Shown: positions 16,973-26,172 of the stretch, one piece after another
Numbering within the stretch: the first letter of the stretch is position 1
Layout: each line of letters begins with the position of its first letter
NCBI RefSeq assembly: GCF_014856545.2
Contig: NZ_CP109811.1
Location: forward strand, 4,458,001 to 4,522,000
Length of the DNA: 64,000 nucleotides
Direction: 5' to 3'
Source of the DNA: Mesobacillus jeotgali
GTDB lineage: Bacteria > Bacillota > Bacilli > Bacillales > Cytobacillaceae
Notes under the pieces: generated by a model
Database searches by the model: none
The model's input: only the letters and a program-made list of their open reading frames with translations
Told to the model about the DNA's origin: nothing
Position numbers and translations under genes: made by a program

Positions 16973-17917
16973 TTACAAATGCGAAACAATCAATTCAGCA
17001 CTTCCATCCAGTTCATATTCGCCAAATTCAGATGGCAGCATGAAATGGTCACCCTTATTGAACTCAAACCGATCATTATCCTTAACCAGTGATCCTGTTC
17101 CATCAATAACACTCACTAATTGGAAGGTAAGGTCTTGATTCAATTTTGTGTTGCCTGCCAATTCCCATTTGTGGACAGTGAAATAATCACTTTCTACAAA
17201 GGTAGTGATTTTCATATCACCTGATGTTTTGACAACAGGCCTGATTTCCGGCTTTACGGCAGGAACAGTCGTTACCGCAATCGACTGCTCGATATGCAGC
17301 TCGCGCAGATTGCCTTCGTTATCCCTGCGGTCATAGTCATAAACTCTGTATGTTGTATCCGAGTTTTGTTGGGTTTCCAGAATGACGATTCCGGCTCCGA
17401 TTGCATGAACAGTCCCGCTTGGAACAAAGTAGAAGTCGCCTGGCTTAACTGGTACTTTCGTAAGAAGCTCGTCCCATTTTCCTTCCTGGATCATCGCTTC
17501 GAGCTCTTCTCTTGTTTTAGCAGTATGACCGTAGATGATTTCTGCATCTTTTTCGCAATCAATGATATACCAGCACTCTGTCTTGCCCAGATCGCCTTCA
17601 TGTTTAAGGCCATATTCGTCATCAGGATGAACCTGCACTGATAAATCCTGGGCAGCATCCAGGATTTTCGTCAACAATGGAAAACGGTCACCCTCAATGT
17701 TCCCGAAAAGTTCACGTTTCTCTTCCCAAAGCTCACCTAAGGTTAATCCCTTATGTTCTCCGTTCTTCACAACGCTCTGGCCATTGCTGTGAGCAGCAAA
17801 TGCCCAACATTCGCCCGTTTGGCCGGAAGGAATCTCATAGCCAAAAGACTTCAGCTGCTCTCCGCCCCAAATTCGTTCTTTGAAAACCGGTTCAAAAAAT
17901 AATGGTTGTATCGACAT
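16973..17917 (-). CDS. manA: mannose-6-phosphate isomerase, class I
   Basis: ManA interconverts mannose-6-phosphate and fructose-6-phosphate. The 314-aa protein is of the short Bacillus type (ManA/GmuF, about 315 aa). Zinc-ligand segments are visible: QVHPDDEYG near residue 96, KTECWYII near 113, and FVPSGTVHAIGAGI near 165-180. The N-terminus LFFEPVFKERIWGG is characteristic. The ATG at 17917 lies 9 bases after GGAGG. One two codons upstream is too close to the site. Last gene of the ABC-sugar operon, after the fructokinase. It may also supply mannose-6-P for the GDP-mannose/GDP-fucose route needed by the exopolysaccharide cluster. Confidence 0.93.
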   Translation of the reverse strand: MSIQPLFFEPVFKERIWGGEQLKSFGYEIPSGQTGECWAFAAHSNGQSVVKNGEHKGLTLGELWEEKRELFGNIEGDRFPLLTKILDAAQDLSVQVHPDDEYGLKHEGDLGKTECWYIIDCEKDAEIIYGHTAKTREELEAMIQEGKWDELLTKVPVKPGDFYFVPSGTVHAIGAGIVILETQQNSDTTYRVYDYDRRDNEGNLRELHIEQSIAVTTVPAVKPEIRPVVKTSGDMKITTFVESDYFTVHKWELAGNTKLNQDLTFQLVSVIDGTGSLVKDNDRFEFNKGDHFMLPSEFGEYELDGSAELIVSHL

Positions 17918-17994
17918 GTTCATAAACCTCCATAGTTACGATTCACATAACTACCATATTAAAAGACATTTTCAGGAAGGGCAATGTTTACTTC

Positions 17995-18861
17995 CTATTC
18001 TTGTTCCTCTAATGCATTTTTGGCTAACAAAAGAGAACCTATAATTCCTGCGTTATCACCAAGGCCTGGACTTACGATATAATCAGACAGCTCTGGCAAG
18101 GCAACATAGTCATTCAGAAACTCTTGTAAGTATTTTTGGATATACGAGAATACCTGTTTTTGATTCATGACACCGCCACCGAGGATTATTTTTTTTGGTG
18201 ATAGAATCAGGATATACTGCATCAATGCCTGGGCGATATAATAGCCTTCCATTTCCCAGACTTCATCGCGTCCGACCAGTTTAATACCTTTCGCTCCCCA
18301 GCGCTCCTCGATAGAAGGACCTGCGGCAAGACCTTCAAGGCAATCCGAATGATAAGGACATTTTCCTTTATAGTGATCCTCCGGATGCCGTCTTACAAGG
18401 ATATGCCCCATTTCCGGATGCGAAAGCCCTTGAAGCAGCCTCCCCTGGACGACTGCTCCAGCTCCAATGCCTGTTCCGACCGTGATGTATAAGCAGCTAT
18501 CCAGTCCTTTCGCTGCACCAAAGGTGGCTTCTCCCAGCGCAGCAGCGTTAACATCGGTATTAAATCCAACTGGAACGGACAAAGCATTCTTAATTTCCTG
18601 GACAAAAGGATAGTCCTTCCACCCAGGCTTCGGGGTGGATGTTATGTAACCATATGTATCGCTATCCGTATTTACGTCAATAGGGCCAAACGAACCGATG
18701 CCGATTGCATCGATCTTATACTTTTTAAAAAAGGCAATTACTTTGGTCATTGTCTCGGCCGGTAAAGTGGTTGGAATCTGAATGCGCTCAATGACTCTTC
18801 CGGTTTCATCTCCTACCGCACAAACAAATTTAGTACCACCTGCTTCAATCGCTCCAAGCAT
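17995..18861 (-). CDS. ROK-family fructokinase
   Basis: The 288-aa ROK kinase most resembles Bacillus fructokinases (GmuE/ScrK type). The ATP phosphate-binding motif is at the N-terminus (GAIEAGGTKFVCAVG), the catalytic aspartate sits in the NTDVNAAALGEA segment, and the ROK zinc site is visible as GHILV plus CPYHSDCLEGLAAGP (about 150-180). Its product, fructose-6-P, is the substrate of the adjacent ManA. A fructokinase beside an alpha-glucosidase suggests that the transported sugar releases fructose, for example a sucrose isomer. ROK glucokinases and mannokinases cannot be excluded by sequence alone. Confidence 0.85.
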   Translation of the reverse strand: MLGAIEAGGTKFVCAVGDETGRVIERIQIPTTLPAETMTKVIAFFKKYKIDAIGIGSFGPIDVNTDSDTYGYITSTPKPGWKDYPFVQEIKNALSVPVGFNTDVNAAALGEATFGAAKGLDSCLYITVGTGIGAGAVVQGRLLQGLSHPEMGHILVRRHPEDHYKGKCPYHSDCLEGLAAGPSIEERWGAKGIKLVGRDEVWEMEGYYIAQALMQYILILSPKKIILGGGVMNQKQVFSYIQKYLQEFLNDYVALPELSDYIVSPGLGDNAGIIGSLLLAKNALEEQE

Positions 18862-18931
18862 TATATTTCACACTCCTTTTCATTATCCATTTATTAGTCC
18901 TTTCTTTCATACTAAATCCTTTCAAAACAAA

Positions 18932-18956
18932 AGAGAAGTGCTTCCCACACTTCTCT
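18932..18956 (-). terminator. hairpin between the GH13 gene and the fructokinase gene
   Basis: AGAGAAGTG / CACTTCTCT with a 7-base loop, followed on the minus strand by TTTTGTTTT. It lies inside the operon, so it may only reduce downstream expression. Confidence 0.7.
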
Positions 18957-18971
18957 ACGCTAACTTTTCAA

Positions 18972-20597
18972 CTATTGCTTCTCAACGCGGTAAATTCTGG
19001 CCTCATATGGCTGCAGCTCGACTGAATCGATGTTTTCTTTATCTGCAACCTCGTAATTAGCCAATAGAAGCTCTTTCACTACAAAATCCGTGTCCGAAGA
19101 CAGCTCAAGGATTGATTTCTGTTCAGAGATATTCAGAACGATAAGCCAGCGTTCATTATCAAGCTCACGTGTATAGGCATAGATTTCCAGATGATCGTCC
19201 AGGTATGTTTCGAAATCTCCATACACCATCACTTCATTTTCCTTGCGAAGCTGGATCAGCTTCTTATAGAAAAAGAACACTGAGTCCGGATCAGCAAGCG
19301 CCTGTTCAACATTGATTTCTTTATAGTTCGGATTCACCTTGATCCATGGGTCGCCTGATGTGAAACCGCCATTTGCAGAGGCATCCCACTGTACAGGCGT
19401 CCGTGAATTATCACGGGAAAGCAGCTGCAGGCTCTCAAGAACCTCCTGTGGTTCACGACCTTTTGCAACTTCTTCTTTATATTTGTTCTTCATGGCAATA
19501 TCATTGTATTCATCAATTGAATCGAAGCGGACACCCGTCATTCCAATCTCTTCACCCTGAAAAACATAAGGCATTCCTGGCAGCGTATGAAGCAGGGTCG
19601 CAAAACACTTAGCAGATTCTTCCCGGTAGTCAGTATCATTCCCAAACCTGGTAACAATCCGTGTATGATCATGATTATTCAGGAACTGAGAATTCCAGCC
19701 TTTGCCCCACATGCCTTCATACCATCTCTTTTGAATCTCTTTAAACCTCTGCATGTCCCATGAAGCCATATAATCACATACTTCAAAATGAAAAAGTGTG
19801 TGAAGCTCTTTTCTGTGTTCACCAACATACAGTACACCATCTTCAGGTGTAACAAACGGGATTTCCCCGACTGTGAAAACATCATAATGGCGGAGAACCT
19901 TTTCATGCATTTCCTGCAGATACTCGTGAATTCCAGGGTTATTCCCTAAATAGGAAATATCCAGCGGATTTTCCGCATTGGGGAAGCCGGCAATTTTAGC
20001 AAGCAGGTTGATGACGTCCATGCGGAATCCATCAATCCCCTTTTTCAGCCAAAAGTGCATCATCTCATAAATTTCTTCCCTGACCTTAGGGTTCTCCCAG
20101 TTCAAATCCGGCTGCTCGACAGCAAATGAATGGAAATAGTATTCGCCTGTCTGCTCATCGTACTCCCATGTTGACGGGGCAAAATAGGAACGCCAGTTAT
20201 TGGGTTCTTTTCTCCAAATATAGTAATCCCGCTTAGGATTATCTTTTGAAGAGCGTGACTCAAGGAACCACGGGTGCTGATCTGATGTATGGTTAACAAC
20301 AAGGTCCATGATCAGCTTCATGCCTCGTTTGTGAACTTCATCAAGCAGCCTGTCGAAAGTTTCCATCGTTCCCGCCTTCTTCATCACTCCCTGGTAGTCT
20401 GAGATATCATAGCCATTATCCACATCAGGAGATTCATAGAAAGGATTTAGCCAGATGACATCGATCCCCAACTCTTTTATATAATCAAGTTTTTCGATGA
20501 CGCCCTGCAGGTCGCCGTATCCATCTCCATCTGTATCGTAAAAGCTTCTCCAGTAGACCTGATAGACTACAGCTTCCTTCCACCACGTTTTTTCCAT
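18972..20597 (-). CDS. GH13 alpha-glucosidase (oligo-1,6-glucosidase type)
   Basis: The 541-aa cytoplasmic enzyme has no signal peptide. GH13 motifs are in order: DLVVNHTS (about 98-105), GFRMDVIN with nucleophile Asp194, TVGE with acid/base Glu245 and NNHD with Asp310. A valine directly after the nucleophile (MDV) is, in the oligo-1,6-glucosidase family, the residue linked to alpha-1,6 specificity; alpha-1,4 enzymes carry Ala or Thr there. The expected activity is release of glucose from isomaltose, isomalto-oligosaccharides or isomaltulose-like disaccharides taken up by the ABC importer of the same operon. The ATG has GGGAGAGG 6 bases upstream. Confidence 0.9.
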   Translation of the reverse strand: MEKTWWKEAVVYQVYWRSFYDTDGDGYGDLQGVIEKLDYIKELGIDVIWLNPFYESPDVDNGYDISDYQGVMKKAGTMETFDRLLDEVHKRGMKLIMDLVVNHTSDQHPWFLESRSSKDNPKRDYYIWRKEPNNWRSYFAPSTWEYDEQTGEYYFHSFAVEQPDLNWENPKVREEIYEMMHFWLKKGIDGFRMDVINLLAKIAGFPNAENPLDISYLGNNPGIHEYLQEMHEKVLRHYDVFTVGEIPFVTPEDGVLYVGEHRKELHTLFHFEVCDYMASWDMQRFKEIQKRWYEGMWGKGWNSQFLNNHDHTRIVTRFGNDTDYREESAKCFATLLHTLPGMPYVFQGEEIGMTGVRFDSIDEYNDIAMKNKYKEEVAKGREPQEVLESLQLLSRDNSRTPVQWDASANGGFTSGDPWIKVNPNYKEINVEQALADPDSVFFFYKKLIQLRKENEVMVYGDFETYLDDHLEIYAYTRELDNERWLIVLNISEQKSILELSSDTDFVVKELLLANYEVADKENIDSVELQPYEARIYRVEKQ

Positions 20598-20692
20598 CTG
20601 TCCTCTCCCTTTCTAGTAAACTCTGCTGAAAATAATGTTTGTCCTATTAGCCGTTTGATTTCCCTCCAGCACCAAGGCTTTTTACGGAAAAA

Positions 20693-22768
20693 CTATTTAT
20701 TAACTACCAGTTCAAAACCGGTCGTATTTTCAATAACCTCAACAGCAATTTCTCCTGTCTCTATGCTTCTCTCCACTTTAAGTGACAACACCCCTGCACC
20801 AACTGAGAGATGATCCACTGACAGTGAGTTCATTCCCTCAATGAAGAAAGGATTCAGGTGAATTTCTTTCGTCATCGAATTCGGATGAATTCCCAGGATG
20901 GATTGCAGGAATGCGAATGCGGTCGCTGCTGACCATGCCTGCGGTGAGCATGTCGTTGGATATGGAACTGGGTAGCCCAATTCCGCATCATGTCCGCTGA
21001 ATAGCTCAGGTAATCGCTGGTACTCAAATTGTTTCGAGGCCTCGATCAGCCCTGAAATGACTTTTCCGGCCTGCTGCTTGTATCCTAGCTTGCTGAGACC
21101 AAGCAGGATCATGCCATTGTCATGCGGCCAAACACTTCCATTATGGTAGCTCATCGGATAATAACCGGCAGCATCCACGCTCATTGTCCGGATTCCATAA
21201 CCGTTGAATAAATCTTCCTGGATCAGCCTGTCAGCGACCTTTTCAGCTCGCTCTGCATCAGGCAGCATGGAAAACAGCAGATGTCCAGGGTTTGATGTGA
21301 CGGATTTGACCTGATCGTTGTCTTGGTCAAGCGCAATCGCATAAAACTGCTCATCTTTCATCCAGAAGAAGTTTTCGAAGCTCGCTTTTAATTTTGCTGC
21401 GTCATCTTCCAACTTCCCTGCCAGTTCGTCTTCCCCAAGCATATGAAGGATAGGTGCCAATGATTTCTTTGCCTGGTATGCATAGCCTTGTACTTCTGAA
21501 AGAGCAATCGGGGACTTGGCGTATTCACCATTTTCATGGACCATGGAATTGCTTGAGTCCTTCCATCCCTGATTAGGAAATCCCTTTTCAGCTTCCTGGT
21601 GATAGGAAAGGAACCCAGTTTCCTTTTGGCCATACTCTTCTATCCATTCAAGCGCGCGTTCGATGTTCGGCAGCAGTTCTTTTACAAGCTCCAGGTCCCC
21701 TGTCCAGTTGTAATACTCACCGATCAGCACAAGGAACAAAGGTGTCGCGTCAATCGTTCCGTAGTAGGGACTGAATGGCGACTGTCCAGTTGTCACCAGC
21801 TCGCCGAAGCGAATTTCGTGCATGATTTTTCCTGGCTGTTCATCTCGCCATTTATCTACTTTAGTGCCCTGGAAGTTCGCAAGTGTACGGAGCGTTCCTT
21901 TGACCTTATATGGATTCAGCGGCAGCATGAAAAGAGAAGTAATCAAGCTGTCCCTGCCAAACGGCACAGCAAACCAGGGGAGCCCTGCAACAGGCACGTC
22001 GCCGAAGCCCACATCGGTCATCAGCATCCGCAAATCCTGGACACCCCGGTTATAAAGGCTGTTGAACAAAGGAAGGTCTGATTTCACTGTAGTTGTTTCG
22101 CTTTTCCACTGTTTATAGGAACCCTCAAGACGCTCCAAAGCCTCCGAAAATGGCAGCGTCTGCCCGCCTTTTCCGTCCAAAAGAGGTGTAACAGTTAAAC
22201 CAATCTGCTTACTTTCCTTCGGCTCAAGCTCGATCGAAAAAGACACTTTTCCATTTTCATCAATCTCCGCGCCAGCCAAATCCCAGCTGATAAGCGTTTC
22301 CCTTAAAAGGTCATCTGCACCCTGGTAACGAACTCTATATTCCTTTTCTCCAATAACAGAATCTAGTTTATTTCCAACATTTCCTTCACGGTACTGTCGG
22401 ACAATGAACATGTCCTGAAAATCGGCATCAAATGACAAGGAAATTTCCGCATTTCTTTTATCCAGAAAATAGTTTGTGAAAATGATATTTTCATATAAAA
22501 CACCATCGTAGATGAATCTCTTTCTTTCTACTTCAAGCGCTCCAGTATCCTTCACATTTTTCATCAGATGAATGCTTGCCAGATAACTTTTGTTTGACTC
22601 CGAAGATAAAAGTTCTGGTCTTTCTCCATCCACTAGGACTTCCAGTTTGCTTAAAAACCGGGTGTCCTTCGTATATAATCCGTACCCCTTGTCCAAGTTT
22701 GAAGTGATATCCCCGTTTTTCTCCGTCAGGAAAAATAAATCTCCTTCTTTAATGACACTGTAATCCAT
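20693..22768 (-). CDS. amylo-alpha-1,6-glucosidase-like protein
   Basis: This soluble protein of about 691 aa has an N-terminal beta-rich domain (about 1-230, DKGYGLYTKDTRFLS) of the glycogen-debranching-enzyme N-terminal type. The C-terminal (alpha/alpha)6-barrel half (about 240-690) has segments such as GLPWFAVPFGRDSL, GTIDATPLFL and YHNGSVWPHDNGMI, where the acidic catalytic residues of this group usually lie. Members are annotated as amylo-alpha-1,6-glucosidases, but few have been tested. I chose the ATG at 22768, about 10 bases after AAAGGA, over a GTG at 22777. It sits between the permease and GH13 genes and shares the alpha-1,6 theme with the latter. Confidence 0.8.
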   Translation of the reverse strand: MDYSVIKEGDLFFLTEKNGDITSNLDKGYGLYTKDTRFLSKLEVLVDGERPELLSSESNKSYLASIHLMKNVKDTGALEVERKRFIYDGVLYENIIFTNYFLDKRNAEISLSFDADFQDMFIVRQYREGNVGNKLDSVIGEKEYRVRYQGADDLLRETLISWDLAGAEIDENGKVSFSIELEPKESKQIGLTVTPLLDGKGGQTLPFSEALERLEGSYKQWKSETTTVKSDLPLFNSLYNRGVQDLRMLMTDVGFGDVPVAGLPWFAVPFGRDSLITSLFMLPLNPYKVKGTLRTLANFQGTKVDKWRDEQPGKIMHEIRFGELVTTGQSPFSPYYGTIDATPLFLVLIGEYYNWTGDLELVKELLPNIERALEWIEEYGQKETGFLSYHQEAEKGFPNQGWKDSSNSMVHENGEYAKSPIALSEVQGYAYQAKKSLAPILHMLGEDELAGKLEDDAAKLKASFENFFWMKDEQFYAIALDQDNDQVKSVTSNPGHLLFSMLPDAERAEKVADRLIQEDLFNGYGIRTMSVDAAGYYPMSYHNGSVWPHDNGMILLGLSKLGYKQQAGKVISGLIEASKQFEYQRLPELFSGHDAELGYPVPYPTTCSPQAWSAATAFAFLQSILGIHPNSMTKEIHLNPFFIEGMNSLSVDHLSVGAGVLSLKVERSIETGEIAVEVIENTTGFELVVNK

Positions 22769-22813
22769 AATCCGCACATCCTTTAGAAGTAAAATAAATC
22801 TTAACTTGCCAGA

Positions 22814-23638
22814 TTAACCTTTAAGCCCTGAATTCGAAACACCCTCCATATACTGTTTCTGGAAGACAAAGAAGAATACAAGGATCGGCAAGGTAGTCAG
22901 TACAACACCAGCCATAATCAATGGCGTGTTTTCAAAGAACATGTCTTTGACACTGTTCAGACCGACAACAAGTACATATTTTTCAGGTGTATTGGCGAGC
23001 GTGCTTGGAATCAGGTAACTGTTCCAGGTTCCCGCAAAGGTTAGAATTGCAACTGTAATCAGGACAGGCTTTGACAGTGGATAAACTATTCTCCAGAAGG
23101 CCCCCATCTTAGTCAGGCCATCCATTCGCGCTGCTTCTATTAATTCATTCGGAACCCCGATGAAAAACTGTCGGAGCATGAAAATATAGATTGCTTGAAA
23201 AAGAAACGGAATCGTCAAGGCTGCAAAAGAGTTGAGCCAGCCTAGCTTCGCCATGTTCACATATACAGGAATCAAAATCATATGGTACGGAATCATCATT
23301 GTCACAACGACAATCCAGAAAATCAATTTTTTGCCGAAAAAGTCCAGTTTCGCCAGGGCATATGCTGCCATTGGATTGATGATCAGGTTTCCAATCAGAA
23401 TGATTCCAGTCATGATAACCGTATTTAAAAGCCATTTCGATACGTTGTATGCATCACCTGTGAAAAAGGTCTTATAGTTATCAAAGGTCCAGTTTTCGAA
23501 TCCTGTAAATGTATTAACATACTTAATTGGAATGAAAGAAGTATACAGAGTATATAAAAATGGAGCAGCAAAAACTAAAGCAAGAATTACAATCGCAATA
23601 TAGACGCCTATCTTCGATACTTTATTTCTAAAAGTCAT
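22814..23638 (-). CDS. ABC sugar transporter permease (MalG-type)
   Basis: The 274-aa inner subunit of a CUT1-family importer has about six spans. The EAA loop that contacts the ATPase is visible as ELIEAARMDGLTKMGAFWRI (about 183-202). The N-terminal span is followed by the FAAPFLYTLYTSF-like periplasmic entry. The ATG at 23638 lies 8 bases after AAGGAG, which itself overlaps the end of the MalF-type gene, so the two permeases are translationally coupled. No ATPase gene is present here. As in many Bacillus CUT1 systems, a shared MsmX-type ATPase elsewhere is expected. Confidence 0.92.
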   Translation of the reverse strand: MTFRNKVSKIGVYIAIVILALVFAAPFLYTLYTSFIPIKYVNTFTGFENWTFDNYKTFFTGDAYNVSKWLLNTVIMTGIILIGNLIINPMAAYALAKLDFFGKKLIFWIVVVTMMIPYHMILIPVYVNMAKLGWLNSFAALTIPFLFQAIYIFMLRQFFIGVPNELIEAARMDGLTKMGAFWRIVYPLSKPVLITVAILTFAGTWNSYLIPSTLANTPEKYVLVVGLNSVKDMFFENTPLIMAGVVLTTLPILVFFFVFQKQYMEGVSNSGLKG

Positions 23639-23643
23639 TTTTA

Positions 23644-24597
23644 TCACTCCTTGTCATCCAATAATTTTTTCTGCAGTACAGTTATAAACATAATAATAAA
23701 GAAGAAAATGACAACAGCCGCACTACCATATCCCAGATTCATATAGCGGATACCGTGTTGATAGAAATACGTAATGACCGTGCTTGTCGCTCCTGCCGGC
23801 GAGCCGAGAGCGCCATATCTTGAAATTGCCGCTATCTGATCGAAGATCTGGAAGCCGAGGATTGTCCCTACTGATACGACAAAGAATGTCACAGGTCTTA
23901 ACATTGGTACGGTGATGTAGCGGAATTTCTGCCAGGCATTTGCTCCATCGATGACACTTGCTTCATATAATTCTTTGGAAATTTCCTGCAAAGCAGAAAG
24001 ATAGACGATCATCGTAAATCCAACCTGCTGGAAGATAAACAACATAGTGACAAATAATAACGCATATTCCGTACTTGCAAACCATGTCACATTTTCCATG
24101 CCGAATGCTGCGAAAAACTTCGTGACAAATGTATTTTCTTTAAAAAGCATCATCGCAACAGTTGTCAGTGCAATTTGTGAAGTGATATAAGGGATGAAAA
24201 AGACCGTCCGGAAAAGTCCTTTTCCTTTGATCTTTTGATTGACCAGTACCGCCATCACAAGTCCCAAAACAGTCTGGACTGGTACAGCAATCAAAACAAT
24301 TTTAAGGGAATTGCCAAGTGCCTGGTAAAATTGTGGATCATGCAGGATGTTAACGTAGTTTTGTAGCCCAATGAATTTCGCCTGGCTCAAATCCATGAAA
24401 TTGACTTCCTGGAAGCTTCTTACGAACGATTCCATGAAGGGGTAAAAGAACCACCAGCCCCATAAAATCAAAAATGGAAGTGAGAATACCCATCCGACAA
24501 ATTGGTCCGAATCTGCCAGTGACCTTAAAGAGAAACGAGATCTAGCTGTCTGTTTTTCGACTTTATTTCTGCCGGTGTATGTTTCTGCCTTCAACAT
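23644..24597 (-). CDS. ABC sugar transporter permease (MalF-type)
   Basis: The protein of about 317 aa is the first permease of the CUT1 importer, with six predicted spans and an EAA-type loop ELYEASVIDGANAWQKFRYI near 210-230. The start ATG at 24597 (MLKAETYTGRNK) is preceded by AGGAGGAAGATAC. A longer in-frame start at 24633 has no such site. It is separated from the binding-protein gene by about 150 bases containing a repeat-derived hairpin with a T-run, an arrangement that usually keeps permease levels below those of the binding protein. Confidence 0.92.
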   Translation of the reverse strand: MLKAETYTGRNKVEKQTARSRFSLRSLADSDQFVGWVFSLPFLILWGWWFFYPFMESFVRSFQEVNFMDLSQAKFIGLQNYVNILHDPQFYQALGNSLKIVLIAVPVQTVLGLVMAVLVNQKIKGKGLFRTVFFIPYITSQIALTTVAMMLFKENTFVTKFFAAFGMENVTWFASTEYALLFVTMLFIFQQVGFTMIVYLSALQEISKELYEASVIDGANAWQKFRYITVPMLRPVTFFVVSVGTILGFQIFDQIAAISRYGALGSPAGATSTVITYFYQHGIRYMNLGYGSAAVVIFFFIIMFITVLQKKLLDDKE

Positions 24598-24637
24598 GTA
24601 TCTTCCTCCTCTATAACTTGTCTTCAGCGGCATTGCC

Positions 24638-24700
24638 TAAAAAATGAAGTGCCGGACCCCCTTCCACCTTCTTGTGTAACGGAATGGGGTCAGACACTTT
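24638..24700 (-). terminator. repeat-derived hairpin between binding-protein and permease genes
   Basis: On the minus strand AAGTGTCTGACCCC pairs with GGGGTCCGGCACTT across about 26 bases and ends in T6. Its sequence belongs to the gtg-c-gacacc/gacccc class of stem-loops also seen near 59.3 kb. It probably acts as a partial terminator within the operon. Confidence 0.7.
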
Positions 24701-24744
24701 AAGGCCTGGCCAGTTTATTTTTTCAGCCTAAGAATATTTGTTTT

Positions 24745-25971
24745 CTATTTAACTGACTGCTGGATACTTTCCAGAATGTCTTTAGCTGACTTATCATTGC
24801 CGCCTAGAACTTTAGCTTCAAGTTCTTCAGCTAACTTGTCAGTGAACATTTTTGTGTTATCGGGATACTCCCAATCCGTGCTGTATTCAAGTGCCTTTTC
24901 GATTTCCTTGAACTCTGGATTCTCTTTGAAATACTGCTCTGATAAAGCTGTCCTTGATGGATTATGTCCAATAGCCATGAATTGCTGCTGTACTTCTTCA
25001 CTAGTCAGTTTGTAAGCAGCCTGTACCGCAGCTTCTTTGTTCTTGGAATCCTTCAAAAGGACATAAGCATCAGAGATCATGCTGCTTCCTTTTTCAGTTC
25101 CTTCAGGAATAGGAAGTACTGCATATTTCAAATCTGGATTCGCATCCTTGAGGAAAGCCTTGTACCAGTAACCACCTGTTGTCATTGCCGCTTTTTCATT
25201 CGCGAATACTTCGCCGTCCCAGCCTAAGCCAAGCTCTTTAGGGGTCACTGCCAAATCTTCTTCATACATTTTCAATACAAAATCCAATGCTTTTACGTTT
25301 TCTTCAGAATCAATATTCTCACCGTAATTCCAACCGCCGCCATAGCTCTTCAGATAGTTTGTGATATGGTATGGATGCAGATTGATGCCGATCCCACTTA
25401 CTTCATCTTTGGTTAGCTTTTCAGCTGCTTCGTATACTTCATCCCATGTCGTTGGATATTCGCCCAATCCAGCTTCCTTCCACATATCTTCATTGATGAA
25501 GAACATCGCTGCATTCATTGTGTTTGGAATACCATACTGCTTGTCGTCTACCTTCCATACGTCTACAACATTCTCATTAAAAACACTCATATCTAATTCT
25601 TCAGAACCAATGAACTCATCCAGTGGAGTGAATAACCCTTTGGAAATATACTCATAAGCTCCTTCGTTGGATACTTTGATAAAATCAGGTGCTACACCTG
25701 CAGCTATTTCTGCAGGAAGAGTGTCCCAGAACTGCTCACTGCTTGGATATTGTTTAATTTCCAGCTGAAAATCTTTATTTACTTCATTAATCTTAGCAGC
25801 CGCATCTTTATACAGCTTCAAATCCTCTGCTGCTCCCCAAAATCCCATTGTTACAGTCTGCTTTTCGCCAGCAGAACCGGAACCGCTTTCATTTTCCTTA
25901 TTAGAATTTCCGCAGCCCGTTACAAGCAGCATCATTAAGGCAATCGCTAAAATAGCTGTCTTTTTAAACAT
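24745..25971 (-). CDS. ABC transporter sugar-binding lipoprotein
   Basis: The 408-aa family 1 solute-binding protein is exported and lipid-anchored. The signal peptide MFKKTAILAIALMMLLVTGC gives lipobox Cys20, followed by a Ser/Gly/Glu linker. The mature part opens with VTMGFWGAAEDLKLYKDAA and has aromatic residues along the presumed sugar cleft (NLHPYHITNYLKSYGGGWNYG, TTGGYWYKAF). It is the first gene of the operon, downstream of a cre box. The substrate is probably an alpha-linked oligosaccharide, judged by the intracellular GH13 and amylo-1,6-glucosidase-like enzymes encoded downstream. Confidence 0.93.
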   Translation of the reverse strand: MFKKTAILAIALMMLLVTGCGNSNKENESGSGSAGEKQTVTMGFWGAAEDLKLYKDAAAKINEVNKDFQLEIKQYPSSEQFWDTLPAEIAAGVAPDFIKVSNEGAYEYISKGLFTPLDEFIGSEELDMSVFNENVVDVWKVDDKQYGIPNTMNAAMFFINEDMWKEAGLGEYPTTWDEVYEAAEKLTKDEVSGIGINLHPYHITNYLKSYGGGWNYGENIDSEENVKALDFVLKMYEEDLAVTPKELGLGWDGEVFANEKAAMTTGGYWYKAFLKDANPDLKYAVLPIPEGTEKGSSMISDAYVLLKDSKNKEAAVQAAYKLTSEEVQQQFMAIGHNPSRTALSEQYFKENPEFKEIEKALEYSTDWEYPDNTKMFTDKLAEELEAKVLGGNDKSAKDILESIQQSVK

Positions 25972-26014
25972 ATTTGAACCCCTCTCAAATGGTTATGTTA
26001 TTTCCTTGTCCTTA

Positions 26015-26028
26015 TAATAGCGCTTTCA
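26015..26028. promoter_or_regulatory. CcpA-binding cre box at the promoter of the sugar ABC operon
   Basis: TGAAAGCGCTATTA on the minus strand matches the cre consensus and runs into a TATTATAA -10-like sequence about 45 bases before the binding-protein start. That position would block transcription when CcpA binds. Confidence 0.75.
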
Positions 26029-26139
26029 TTGGCTTGAAAAAATTAATGAGTCAATCATTTCTTTAATATAATCAACTTTCTTCTAAATCTTCCTTTTCCT
26101 TTTTTAATATTGTTATCTTTTCTTTAATAAAATCATCCT

Positions 26140-26172
26140 AAATAAAAAACAGCCTGATCTGGTCACAGGCTG
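26140..26172 (-). terminator. terminator of the response regulator gene
   Basis: CAGCCTG / CAGGCTG (26150-26156, 26166-26172) followed by T6 on the minus strand. The hairpin overlaps the last codons of the gene. Confidence 0.85.
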
